A program made the position numbers and the translations under genes. Shown piece after piece: positions 15,073 to 23,887 of a stretch of DNA of 37,822 nucleotides (position 1 is its first letter; every line of letters starts with the position of its first letter). The stretch is from Fidelibacterota bacterium. GTDB lineage: Bacteria; Fidelibacterota; Marinisomatia; Marinisomatales; JABMOV01. The DNA lies in assembly GCA_013203145.1 (NCBI GenBank), contig JABMOV010000144.1, positions 1 through 37,822 on the forward strand, given 5' to 3'. The notes beneath the pieces are model-generated. The model was not told the origin of the DNA. It saw only the letters and a program-made list of their open reading frames with translations, and did no database searches.

Positions 15073-15101
15073 ATTTTCTCTTCGGTATAACACCGCTAGA
15101 C

Positions 15102-15863
15102 ATGTCTAATTCTGAACGTAAAAAGACAATTCAATCATATGGGAATATTCCAGTTCACATTGCCATTATCATGGATGGGAATGGGCGCTGGGCCAAGGAG
15201 CGCAATCTAAATCGCATATCCGGGCATCGTGAGGGAATTAATTCGGTACGTGAAATCACACGGATTGCCGGTGAAATAGGTGTTCAGCATTTAACATTAT
15301 ATACTTTTTCTACTGAGAATTGGAAGCGGCCCAGGTTAGAAGTGTCCGCTTTAATGAAATTATTATTGGGAACCATCCAGGGAGAAATCGATAGTTTGCA
15401 TAAAAATAACGTGCGATTTACAACAATCGGTGACCTTGGAGATTTGCCAAAAGATGCTCGAAGGGGTATCGAAAACGGAATTGAAAAAACAAAGAACAAC
15501 ACAGGTTTGAATTTAAATCTAGCATTAAGCTATGGCAGTCGGCAGGAAATTCTTAGGGCAATTGAACTTATTGCCAGGGATGTCCAGAGCGGATCAATAT
15601 CCCTGGAAGACATTACTGAGGAAACTGTAATGAGCCATTTATATACAGCAGATATGCCGGATCCGGACGTATTAATACGAACGGGTGGAGAATTTAGAAT
15701 CAGCAATTTTTTATTATGGCAATCCGCCTATACTGAATTATACATGACAGAGACCTATTGGCCAGATTTTCGGGAACAACAGCTCCTTGAAGCCATTATT
15801 GAATTTCAGTCTCGAGAACGACGGTTTGGTAAAGTAAGTGAACAATTAAGGAAAGTTAAGTGA
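15102..15863 (+). CDS. uppS: Undecaprenyl diphosphate synthase
   Basis: This 253-residue cytosolic cis-prenyltransferase makes the C55 lipid carrier for peptidoglycan and O-antigen by adding isopentenyl units to farnesyl diphosphate. The signature IAIIMDGNGRWAKERN is at about residues 20-35, with the catalytic Asp of MDGNGRWA. It is followed by GHREG, TLYTFSTENWKRP and the C-terminal LIRTGGEFRISNFLLWQSAYTE region. The last is the usual RTSGE(x)R-SNF site, here with Gly for Ser. It is the first gene of the envelope operon. Its TGA overlaps the GTG of bamA (GTGA at 15860), which couples their translation. Dxr further along the operon feeds the same isoprenoid pathway. Confidence 0.97.
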   Translation: MSNSERKKTIQSYGNIPVHIAIIMDGNGRWAKERNLNRISGHREGINSVREITRIAGEIGVQHLTLYTFSTENWKRPRLEVSALMKLLLGTIQGEIDSLHKNNVRFTTIGDLGDLPKDARRGIENGIEKTKNNTGLNLNLALSYGSRQEILRAIELIARDVQSGSISLEDITEETVMSHLYTADMPDPDVLIRTGGEFRISNFLLWQSAYTELYMTETYWPDFREQQLLEAIIEFQSRERRFGKVSEQLRKVK

Positions 15864-18283
15864 CACGCAAATATATATATTATTTTTTATTTACATTTTT
15901 ACTTGTCAATATTGGCTCTGCTCAACAACAAGAAGTACTACTGAAGACAGTGGCTGTTGAAGGGAATACGTTAACCCCTGAAACAATGATCCGATATACA
16001 TCAGGTTTGAATCCCGGTGAAAATATTAAACCGGGCGATTTTTCACGCGCCGTAAAGAAATTATGGCAATTGGGTTTATTTGAAGATATTCAAGTACGCT
16101 TGGATGAAGAAGCACTCGATGGTATTGACATTACGATAGTTGTTGTAGAAAACCATGTGCTTGGTCAGGTAAAGTTTAAAGGAAATAAAAAAATAAAAGA
16201 TGACAAGTTGGATGAAGAACTTGCCATTAAATCCGGGCAACGAATTCGACCTCATCTTATCACTGAATCAATTCAAAAGATCAAAGCTCTCTATGCTGAA
16301 GATGGTTATTTGTTGGCAGACATCACCTCTGAATTATCAGATCCTGAAGAAGGAACAATTAAATCAGAAAAAATGCGTGCCAATGCAAAGGATTTGACCT
16401 TTAACATACAAGAGAATAAAAAAGTTAAGTTGCGAAATATTATTTTTGAAGGCAATGATGCCTTTTCTTCTTTTCGTTTGCGACGTGCCTTAAAAGAAAC
16501 CAAGCAGCAACGCTGGTATTTATTCTGGCGCTCCTACTATGATGAAGAAAAATACGACGAAGATTTAGCCGCTGTGACAACATTTTACAGGAATCATGGT
16601 TATCGTGATTTCAATATTGTTTCCGATAGTCTTTATTATGACGAAAATAAAAAAAGGATGAACATTCTTGTTCGTGTGGTCGAGGGACCAAAATACAAAT
16701 TCCGCAATTTTACGTGGGAAGGAAACGCCCTTTTTACCGAGAAAGAGTTAGTCCGTCAATTACATGTAGACAAAGGGGATGTATACAACGAAGAAGATTT
16801 CAATCTGGCCGTATTTGATCGCGTGCAGGGCTTGTATATGGATCGTGGTTATATTTATAGTCAAATTAATCCTGAGATTAAACCGGTGGGTGAAGATTCA
16901 TTAGATGTTCACTTTTCGATTTTAGAAAATCATAAAGTATACGTGCGGAATATTTATGTTTCTGGTAACACAAAAACTCGTGAGAATATCATTCGTAGAG
17001 AGATGAAATTGTATCCAGGGGATGTTTTCAACCGTAATAAACTTATTCGCAGTCAACGTGAAATATGGATATTGAACTTCTTCGGTAATGTTGTGCCAGA
17101 TGTGCTTCCAGTGGATGAAGATGAAGTCGATCTGGAAATTGTTGTTGAAGAAAAATCCTCAGATCGCGCAAACGCAAATATTGGCTTCACCGGTGAATAT
17201 GGTATGATGGGTGGCGGCGGCCTGGAGTTCACAAATTTCCGTGGATTAGGTCAACGATTGATGCTCAGCTTCAATGTGGGCACGCAATACAATTTTTACA
17301 GCTCATCCAAACCATCTAAATACCATTCGTTCAGTCTTAGTTTTACCGATCCCATGATTTATGATACACCCAATCTGGTGGGTGCTTCCATTTTCTACAC
17401 ATTCCGTGGCGCCTCGACACAATATTATTATCCTTTAGATTTCACTGTTTTAGGTGGATCGCTATCCTGGGGTCGTCGCTTCCGTTGGCCTGATGATTTT
17501 TTCCGTGGGAACTGGGCTTTCAGCATCAGTGAAAAAAATTATAAGGGTCAAGCCGCAGATATTGAACGTTATTTAGGTTATTCTGAGTCAAGCGACTCTA
17601 CAACAGCGAAATCCATGGGAATTAGCCTTACACAGGTTATTACCAGGGATAGCCGTGACAGACCAGAATTCACCACACGTGGTTCACGAATGGTATGGAA
17701 AACATCAATATCTGGAGGCATCCTTGGAGGCAATGAAGATTTTCATAAACATGTTTTGAACTTAGAGTGGTTTACACCTACTTTTTCTAAATTTGTTTTG
17801 ATGAGTTCTTTAAAATTGGGTACACTTCAGAAGTACTCGACCTCGAGCGACTCACGTTCTATTATCCCGTTTGATGAACGATTCGTAATGGGTGGGAATG
17901 GAATTCCTTATGGAAACATGTTGCGGGGATACCCGGACAATTCCATTGGGCCACGCACTAGTAGTGGTGGTCCACTGGGTGGAAATTCGATGCTGAAATT
18001 GACCTCGGAATTTCGATTCCCATTTTCAGAGAATCCCGTTGTGTACGGGTTGGCGTTTGCCGACATGGGGAATGTTTGGTCAAACAGCGATTTAACAGAA
18101 CCGCTTTCTATTGACCGTTATGATGGTTTTTCATTGAAACGATCTGCTGGGGTTGGAATTAGATTTTTTATGCCCATGATTGGGCAATTAGGATTTGACG
18201 TTGGGTATGGGTTTGACGATATCTCAGGAGACGATAAACCTGAGGGGTGGACGTATACCATAACATTTGGACAATCATTTTAA
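15860..18283 (+). CDS. bamA: Outer membrane protein assembly factor BamA
   Basis: This 807-residue Omp85 protein folds and inserts outer-membrane beta-barrels. A signal peptide ends after about residue 21 (NIGSA-QQ). It is followed by five POTRA-like repeats up to about residue 430, each with the typical 'I-x-G-N' turn (VEGNTL, FKGNKK, FEGND, WEGNAL, VSGNTK). The C-terminal half is a 16-strand barrel with a VRGY-like MLRGYPDNSIG (lid-lock loop). It ends in a C-terminal Phe (FGQSF), the outer-membrane targeting signal. Start GTG at 15860 overlaps the uppS stop. It is followed by ompH, as in many Gram-negative genomes. Length is normal. Confidence 0.97.
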   Translation: MTRKYIYYFLFTFLLVNIGSAQQQEVLLKTVAVEGNTLTPETMIRYTSGLNPGENIKPGDFSRAVKKLWQLGLFEDIQVRLDEEALDGIDITIVVVENHVLGQVKFKGNKKIKDDKLDEELAIKSGQRIRPHLITESIQKIKALYAEDGYLLADITSELSDPEEGTIKSEKMRANAKDLTFNIQENKKVKLRNIIFEGNDAFSSFRLRRALKETKQQRWYLFWRSYYDEEKYDEDLAAVTTFYRNHGYRDFNIVSDSLYYDENKKRMNILVRVVEGPKYKFRNFTWEGNALFTEKELVRQLHVDKGDVYNEEDFNLAVFDRVQGLYMDRGYIYSQINPEIKPVGEDSLDVHFSILENHKVYVRNIYVSGNTKTRENIIRREMKLYPGDVFNRNKLIRSQREIWILNFFGNVVPDVLPVDEDEVDLEIVVEEKSSDRANANIGFTGEYGMMGGGGLEFTNFRGLGQRLMLSFNVGTQYNFYSSSKPSKYHSFSLSFTDPMIYDTPNLVGASIFYTFRGASTQYYYPLDFTVLGGSLSWGRRFRWPDDFFRGNWAFSISEKNYKGQAADIERYLGYSESSDSTTAKSMGISLTQVITRDSRDRPEFTTRGSRMVWKTSISGGILGGNEDFHKHVLNLEWFTPTFSKFVLMSSLKLGTLQKYSTSSDSRSIIPFDERFVMGGNGIPYGNMLRGYPDNSIGPRTSSGGPLGGNSMLKLTSEFRFPFSENPVVYGLAFADMGNVWSNSDLTEPLSIDRYDGFSLKRSAGVGIRFFMPMIGQLGFDVGYGFDDISGDDKPEGWTYTITFGQSF

Positions 18284-18300
18284 CATAATAGGAGGGTCTT

Positions 18301-18831
18301 GTGAACCGTAAACGGATTATAATTAGCATTGTATTGTTAGCAATGGCAGTACCTGCGTTATTATCGGCACAAGTCAAGATTGGATATATTTCTTCGGAAA
18401 GAATCCGGACTGAATATGAAGAATTCAAAGAAGCTGAAGCACAGCTTCAATTAGAATTCAGAAAAGTTCAATTTGAATATTCGGGTAAGCTACAAAACTT
18501 GGATAGTTTGAAACAATCATATGAGTCACAACGCTTGATGAGTAGTCCCGAATGGCGACGCGAAAAAGAGCAGGAAATTCAAAACATGGAATTAGCCATT
18601 CAGAATTTCCAGGCAGAAAAAGTTGGACCTGAAGGCGAATTATATCGTCGCCAGGCGCAAATGGAATATGAATTATTAGCAAAGGTAAAGGCTGCGGTTG
18701 ACAATGTGGCAATATCAAAAGGCTATGATTTTATATTTGACGGTTCTGTTTCTTTGCTCTATGGAAAGCCCACACATGATCTTACTGATGATGTGCTTTA
18801 TGAGCTAGGAAAAGTAGAACCCGGACAATAA
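18301..18831 (+). CDS. OmpH/Skp-family periplasmic chaperone
   Basis: This is a 176-residue protein with a cleavable signal peptide (residues 1-22, ending LLSA-QVK). The start of the mature part, VKIGYISSERIRTEYEEFKEAEAQL, is the family's conserved first strand and helix. The rest is a long charged coiled coil (about residues 40-125), matching the tentacles of Skp that hold unfolded outer-membrane proteins. It returns to a short beta region (GYDFIFDGSVSLLYG) at the end. Start is GTG after AGGAGGG, a strong ribosome site. The place directly after bamA and before lpxD is the classical one. Confidence 0.92.
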   Translation: MNRKRIIISIVLLAMAVPALLSAQVKIGYISSERIRTEYEEFKEAEAQLQLEFRKVQFEYSGKLQNLDSLKQSYESQRLMSSPEWRREKEQEIQNMELAIQNFQAEKVGPEGELYRRQAQMEYELLAKVKAAVDNVAISKGYDFIFDGSVSLLYGKPTHDLTDDVLYELGKVEPGQ

Positions 18832-18844
18832 GCCTTAGGTTTCA

Positions 18845-19870
18845 TTGTATACAATTCAGGATCTTGCCAATCTGGTAGACGGATCGGTGGTAGGAAATCC
18901 ACAGACCCTTATCAGAGGTGCTTCTGAGATTCAATCCGGAAAACCGGATACGATAACCTTTCTGGCAAATCCTAAATACAAAACGTATTTAACTGATACA
19001 AAAGCATCTGCTGTTATTGTGAATGATAGTGGTTTGTTAGCAGGTAAAACGGGGATTGTTGTTAATAATCCTCAGCTTGCTTTTGCAATAATTATGGAAA
19101 AGTTTTCACGAAAGATAGATTGGTTTGAAGGAATACATCCAACTGCGGTTATTCACGAAACTTCAAAAATCGATGAAAATATATCTATTGGTGCTTTTTG
19201 TGTTATAGAAAAAAATGCTAAGATCGGTGAGGGGAGTAAAATTGGAGCTCATAGTATCATTGGCGAAAGTTCAGTAATTGGAAAAAATTCCACATTGCAT
19301 GCCCACGTAACGATGTACCATCACTGCGAATGTGGTGATAATGCTATTATACATAGTGGATCTGTTATCGGATCCGATGGATATGGCTTTGTACAGTCCG
19401 GGGAAACACATGTTAAAATCCCACAGAATGGCAAAGTCATAATTGAGAACGATGTGGAGATGGGTAGCAATTGTACTATTGATCGCGGAACTATTGGCGA
19501 TACACGTATCGGCTCAGGAACAAAACTCGACAATCAGGTTCATATTGCACATAATGTAAAAATTGGACGTGGATGTTTAATTACGGGACATGTTGGAATT
19601 GCAGGTAGTGCCACCATCGGAGATTTTTGTATTTTTGCTGGTCAGTGCGGAGTAGCGCCACACGTGACAATTGGCGATCGTGCCATTTTTGCTGCTAAGT
19701 CAGGAGTTACGAAGTCTTTACCGGGTGGGAAAGTCTATGCCGGTATGCCGGCCCGCGAAATCCGTGAAACCAATCGCAGGGATGCAATATACAGTCAAAC
19801 CAAACAATTGAAAAAGCGTCTTGAATTAATTGAAGCACACCTTAATTTAGCTGGTTCAAATGACACGTAA
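18845..19870 (+). CDS. lpxD: UDP-3-O-acylglucosamine N-acyltransferase
   Basis: This 341-residue cytosolic enzyme adds the second, N-linked hydroxyacyl chain to UDP-glucosamine in lipid A synthesis. The N-terminal uridine-binding domain covers about residues 1-95. It is followed by a left-handed beta-helix of hexapeptide repeats (for example IGEGSKIGAHSIIG) and a C-terminal helical tail. The HIAHNVKIGRG region contains the expected catalytic His pair. The start is a TTG at 18845, 14 bases after ompH. This start is fitted to the homologous N-terminus and has only a weak TTAGG ribosome site. Its end overlaps the next gene by 11 bases. Confidence 0.96.
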   Translation: MYTIQDLANLVDGSVVGNPQTLIRGASEIQSGKPDTITFLANPKYKTYLTDTKASAVIVNDSGLLAGKTGIVVNNPQLAFAIIMEKFSRKIDWFEGIHPTAVIHETSKIDENISIGAFCVIEKNAKIGEGSKIGAHSIIGESSVIGKNSTLHAHVTMYHHCECGDNAIIHSGSVIGSDGYGFVQSGETHVKIPQNGKVIIENDVEMGSNCTIDRGTIGDTRIGSGTKLDNQVHIAHNVKIGRGCLITGHVGIAGSATIGDFCIFAGQCGVAPHVTIGDRAIFAAKSGVTKSLPGGKVYAGMPAREIRETNRRDAIYSQTKQLKKRLELIEAHLNLAGSNDT

Positions 19871-21263
19871 TCAACGTACCATACAAACATCTGTCTCCTG
19901 CACTGGCAAAGGCCTGCATACTGGCGTGGAGTCTACCATTACATTTAAACCAGCTCCTGAAAACTATGGAATACGATTTGTTCGCACGGACGTGGAAGGT
20001 TGCCCCGATATCAAAGCTGATATTCAGCATGTTGTTGATATATCTCGCGGGACGACTATTGAAAAAGACGGAATCCGGGTACATACGGTGGAACATGTTC
20101 TTGCAGCCATAACGGGCTTGCGGCTAGATAATGTACTTATTGAATTAACGAGTAAAGAACCACCCGTGATGGATGGCAGTGCTCTGGATTTTGTGAATGC
20201 ATTACAGGAAGCGGGAATAGAAGAGCAAAGTGTTCCCCGGGAAGTTTTGGAAATTACTCAAGCAGTTGCTTATTCTGACCCCAAACGCGGTGTTGATATC
20301 CACGTTCTTCCATCTGACCAATTCCGTGTAACCTTTATGGTAGATTATAAATATCCTTCTCTGGGAACACAATATACATCTGTTTACAATCTTGAAGATA
20401 CTTTCGCCACGGAAATTGCTCCAGCAAGGACGTTTTGTTTTTTAAGCGAAATTGAAGAATTAAAAGAAAAAGGATTGATTCGGGGTGGTGGCCTAGACAA
20501 TGCGGTTGTAATTGTTGATAAAAAAATTGATAATAATGAAATCAACAAACTGAAATCTTTATTTGATATCGAAGAGAATGTCATATTGGGTGCGAATGGG
20601 ATTCTCAATGGTAAGGAATTACGCTTTACTAATGAACCAGTTCGTCACAAGGCTCTTGATTTGATTGGCGATTTGGCTTTATTGGGAATTCCCATAAAAG
20701 GTCATGTCATTGCCGCAAGAAGCGGTCATGCAGCCAACGTGGAATTGGTAAAATTGATTCGTAAAGAATATGAAAAAAAGATTTTACAAAAGAAGTACCA
20801 GAAGTCTTCAACTAGCAATTATATTTTTGATATTAGTACAATTTTAAATCTTATGCCACATCGATACCCCTTTGTTCTTATAGATCGCATATTGGATATG
20901 ACTCCTGGGGAAAAATTAACTGCACTAAAAAATGTAACCATCAATGAGCCGTTTTTTATGGGTCATTTCCCGAATCAACCTGTAATGCCTGGTGTTCTTA
21001 TTTTGGAAGGCATGGCACAGGCTGGTGCATTTTTAGTTCTGAATAGCGTTGAGGATCCCATGTCTAAAAACATGTTTTTCTCAGCAATTGAAAAATCAAA
21101 ATTCCGCAAACCTGTAGTTCCTGGCGATCAATTACGTTTGGAAATGGAACTTGTTAAAATAAAACTCGGAGCCGTACGCTTACAGGGTAAAGCATATGTT
21201 GATGATAAGTTAGTAGCTGAAGGCATACTAATGGCAAATATCGTCGACCGCGTTGGAGGCTGA
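19860..21263 (+). CDS. lpxC/fabZ: Bifunctional UDP-3-O-acyl-GlcNAc deacetylase / 3-hydroxyacyl-ACP dehydratase
   Basis: This is a 467-residue fusion. The N-terminal LpxC domain (about 1-300) performs the committed, zinc-dependent deacetylation of lipid A synthesis. The zinc ligands and catalytic residues are H75-x2-E78-H79 and H263 with D267 (RHKALDLIGD). The C-terminal FabZ domain (about 325-467) dehydrates hydroxyacyl-ACP for fatty acid synthesis. Catalytic His369 is in MGHFP and Glu383 in LILEGMAQ, at the same 14-residue spacing as E. coli FabZ. Both active sites look intact. The fusion is typical of the Bacteroidetes/Chlorobi/FCB group. It links use of hydroxyacyl-ACP for lipid A with its diversion to phospholipid. 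Confidence 0.97.
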   Translation: MTRNQRTIQTSVSCTGKGLHTGVESTITFKPAPENYGIRFVRTDVEGCPDIKADIQHVVDISRGTTIEKDGIRVHTVEHVLAAITGLRLDNVLIELTSKEPPVMDGSALDFVNALQEAGIEEQSVPREVLEITQAVAYSDPKRGVDIHVLPSDQFRVTFMVDYKYPSLGTQYTSVYNLEDTFATEIAPARTFCFLSEIEELKEKGLIRGGGLDNAVVIVDKKIDNNEINKLKSLFDIEENVILGANGILNGKELRFTNEPVRHKALDLIGDLALLGIPIKGHVIAARSGHAANVELVKLIRKEYEKKILQKKYQKSSTSNYIFDISTILNLMPHRYPFVLIDRILDMTPGEKLTALKNVTINEPFFMGHFPNQPVMPGVLILEGMAQAGAFLVLNSVEDPMSKNMFFSAIEKSKFRKPVVPGDQLRLEMELVKIKLGAVRLQGKAYVDDKLVAEGILMANIVDRVGG

Positions 21264-21265
21264 CT

Positions 21266-22039
21266 ATTTCCAATCAAATCCACCCCACTGCCATTATCGG
21301 GGATAATGTTAATCTTGGACAAAATGTACAAATAGGTCCTTATTCTATTATTGAAGATGAGGTGAGTCTCGGGGACAATACCCGTATTGGGAACCATACT
21401 ACAATTTGTAAAGGGACATCCATCGGATCAGATTGTACGATTTATCATAGTTGCTCCATTGGCGAAGCACCTCAGGATTTAAAATATAATGGTGAACCCA
21501 CAAAAACTAAAATTGGCAATCATGTAAATATTCGAGAATTTGTTACGATTAATCGTGGTACAATTGCACACGGTACGACTGAAATTGGAAACGATGTTCT
21601 TCTCATGGCATATGTCCATATTGCTCATGATTGCATCGTAGGAAACAATGTAATCTTCGCAAATTTAGTGACCCTGGGAGGACATGTGGAAATTGGGGAT
21701 TGGGCAAGCTTAGGTGGTGGCGTTCTGGTGCACCAGTTCACACGCATTGGCATCCATGCTTTCATTGGCGGTGGATACCGAGTAGTGCAAGATGTTCCAC
21801 CATATATTTTAGCTCAAGGAGAACCAATACAATTTGCTGGAATAAATAGAGTGGGATTACGGCGTCGAGGCTATAATACTGATGATCGCCAAATGATTAA
21901 GTCAATTTATCGCCAATATTTCAGATCTTCGATGACTCGGTCCGAAGCTCTGGTACAGATCAATAAAGACTATGACAGCAATCCACTGGCAAAAACAATT
22001 ACAGATTTTATTGCAGGGACATCCCGCGGTATAATATAA
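21266..22039 (+). CDS. lpxA: UDP-N-acetylglucosamine O-acyltransferase, apparent AUU start
   Basis: This 257-residue protein catalyses the first step of lipid A synthesis. It is a hexapeptide-repeat beta-helix with the family region INRGTIAHG, VHIAHDCIVG and HQFTRIG, containing the catalytic His. The first in-frame ATG/GTG/TTG-type codon is GTG at 21362, but starting there would remove the N-terminal coil. Homology to the usual N-terminus (IHPTAIIG) runs back to 21275. The only fitting start signal is ATT at 21266, six bases after a strong GGAGG (21255-21259) inside lpxC/fabZ. CTG at 21260 touches the GGAGG and is less likely. The resulting length is normal. A sequence error (ATG read as ATT) is the alternative. 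Confidence 0.93.
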   Translation: MSNQIHPTAIIGDNVNLGQNVQIGPYSIIEDEVSLGDNTRIGNHTTICKGTSIGSDCTIYHSCSIGEAPQDLKYNGEPTKTKIGNHVNIREFVTINRGTIAHGTTEIGNDVLLMAYVHIAHDCIVGNNVIFANLVTLGGHVEIGDWASLGGGVLVHQFTRIGIHAFIGGGYRVVQDVPPYILAQGEPIQFAGINRVGLRRRGYNTDDRQMIKSIYRQYFRSSMTRSEALVQINKDYDSNPLAKTITDFIAGTSRGII

Positions 22040-22046
22040 GAAGCCT

Positions 22047-22733
22047 GTGAAACTCTGGGCACCTATCCTCTTTTTCTTCATTTCTACATTTACTTCTGCA
22101 GAGTGGTTAGATTTAAAGGTTTCTCATTCTCAAGGCGTGAATTTTAAATCGGAAGTCTCACCTTTATTGAAGGGACTATCAATAGGACTGAGTTCACCTG
22201 ATATTCATTTTCCCACATTACGACACCGCATGTATGTTGGATTTTCGGTAATCAACATCAATAACACCTATTATTCCGGTTCGATACCACTGGGGTTTGG
22301 CGCTATATCGCCGTCCAAAAATTTGACACTTCACGGAACATTTTCAACATTTAAATCAGGAACAGATCTGGTTTTAAGTACGGGTTACGGGTTGCGGATA
22401 GTGCTTAATCCCGAAACACCACATCCTTGGTTTTTAACGCTTAATAATGCCGCTTTAAAAGGTTCTGAAGATTTGCGATTTCGGTCGACGAATCTTGGAT
22501 TATATCGGTGGAATACTTTTTACGGTTTCCCAATTATTACTGGAGTCAATTATAATGTTACAAGAGGTGTTATTTCGTTTCAAGATGGTACACGGGACAT
22601 TATCGAAGATAGTTTCTATCTTCCTTTTGTTGGAATATCAAAGAGCATTGGAGGTTTCATTGTAACACCGAAACTATCCTGGCATCCAAGCGTTATGATT
22701 CTTTCTTTGGAATTAGGACGCAATATTTACTAA
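22047..22733 (+). CDS. Predicted outer-membrane beta-barrel protein, unknown function
   Basis: This is a 228-residue protein with a signal peptide (residues 1-18, FFFISTFTSA-EW) and an otherwise beta-rich, aromatic-rich sequence that ends in hydrophobic/polar alternation and a C-terminal Tyr. This pattern is typical of a small outer-membrane barrel of 8-10 strands. No named family was recognised. GTG start at 22047, 7 bases after lpxA; its TAA shares a base with the dxr ATG. Its position inside the lipid A/isoprenoid operon suggests an envelope role, perhaps in LPS handling or outer-membrane homeostasis. Confidence 0.75.
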   Translation: MKLWAPILFFFISTFTSAEWLDLKVSHSQGVNFKSEVSPLLKGLSIGLSSPDIHFPTLRHRMYVGFSVININNTYYSGSIPLGFGAISPSKNLTLHGTFSTFKSGTDLVLSTGYGLRIVLNPETPHPWFLTLNNAALKGSEDLRFRSTNLGLYRWNTFYGFPIITGVNYNVTRGVISFQDGTRDIIEDSFYLPFVGISKSIGGFIVTPKLSWHPSVMILSLELGRNIY

Positions 22734-23887
22734 TGAAAAAACGGATATCCATTTTCGGCTCAACGGGCTCGATTGGTGTAAATGCATTAGCAGTAATTGA
22801 TCACTTACCCGATCAATTTAAAATTGTGATTTTAACAGCCAACCGTCAATGGGAAACATTGGTTCAACAAACAATCAAGTATCGTCCTGAAACCATTTGT
22901 CTTGTAGATGAAACACATGCAGATAAAGTACGTGACGCTTTAAGTCATTTGGACATTGAGATTGTATTTGGACGCGATGGATTGTTAGAGCTAGCCTCTA
23001 GAAAAAATACAGATTTGATGTTAAATGCGCTTGTGGGATCAGCCGGAATGGAGCCAACATTTCGGGCGGTGACAGCTGGCGTTGATGTTGCTTTAAGTAA
23101 TAAAGAAAGCCTAGTTATGGCTGGTAGTATTATTACAAAAGCAGCTTCGGAAAATAATGCAAAAATATTTCCGGTGGACAGTGAACACTCTGCTATTTGG
23201 CAGTGTCTTGTTGGTGAATCCATGGAGGATGTGAGACGTATAATTCTCACAGGCTCAGGTGGGCCATTTCGCAATCGGGAGTTATCAACGTTTGACAAAA
23301 TTCAACCAGAAGAAGCTTTGAAACATCCGAATTGGGATATGGGAAATAAAATAACGATCGATTCCGCAACAATGATGAATAAGGGACTCGAAGTTATTGA
23401 GGCGCATTGGCTATTTGATTTACACTCAGATAAAATTGATATTGTGGTTCATCCACAATCCGTCATTCATTCCATGGTGGAGTTCAATGATTCATCTGTA
23501 AAAGCACAACTGGGTGTGCCGGACATGAAAGTCCCAATACAATATGCCTTAACATACCCAAGCCATGTTGAAGCCAGTTGGAAAAGGCTCGATCTTATTG
23601 AAATGGGCACATTAACATTTGAAAAACCAGATTTTCAACGGTTTCCCTGCATTAAACTGGCATTTGATGTTTTGGCGACCGGTGGAACCGCCGCGGCCGT
23701 CCTAAATGTGGCAAATGATCATGCCGTGGATCTTTTTTTAAAACATAAAATTTGTTTCACAGATATTCCAAGTATCATTGAAACAGCTTTGGATAAACAT
23801 ATGTATATAGCAAATCCATCATTAGAGGATTTACTAATCATAGAAAAATGGACATCTGATATGATAAATAATGGAAAATTACTATGA
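22733..23887 (+). CDS. dxr: 1-deoxy-D-xylulose 5-phosphate reductoisomerase
   Basis: This 384-residue cytosolic NADPH enzyme makes 2-C-methyl-D-erythritol 4-phosphate, the first committed step of the MEP isoprenoid pathway. The nucleotide site GSTGSIGVNALAVI is at residues 9-22. NKESLVMAG, PVDSEHSAIWQ (metal-binding Asp and Glu), GSGGPFRNRE and HPNWDMGNKITIDSATMMNKGLE complete the catalytic and substrate-binding region, and the C-terminal helical domain is present. It shares its first base with the previous stop and overlaps rseP by ATGA (23884). It supplies precursors to UppS at the head of the operon. Confidence 0.97.
   Translation: MKKRISIFGSTGSIGVNALAVIDHLPDQFKIVILTANRQWETLVQQTIKYRPETICLVDETHADKVRDALSHLDIEIVFGRDGLLELASRKNTDLMLNALVGSAGMEPTFRAVTAGVDVALSNKESLVMAGSIITKAASENNAKIFPVDSEHSAIWQCLVGESMEDVRRIILTGSGGPFRNRELSTFDKIQPEEALKHPNWDMGNKITIDSATMMNKGLEVIEAHWLFDLHSDKIDIVVHPQSVIHSMVEFNDSSVKAQLGVPDMKVPIQYALTYPSHVEASWKRLDLIEMGTLTFEKPDFQRFPCIKLAFDVLATGGTAAAVLNVANDHAVDLFLKHKICFTDIPSIIETALDKHMYIANPSLEDLLIIEKWTSDMINNGKLL

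Noticed and set aside
14965..15101. A tRNA or small RNA between the membrane-protein and uppS genes
   Set aside because: No cloverleaf with T-loop GTTCRANNC and matching acceptor stem could be drawn; only the promoter-like block at 15060 is supported.
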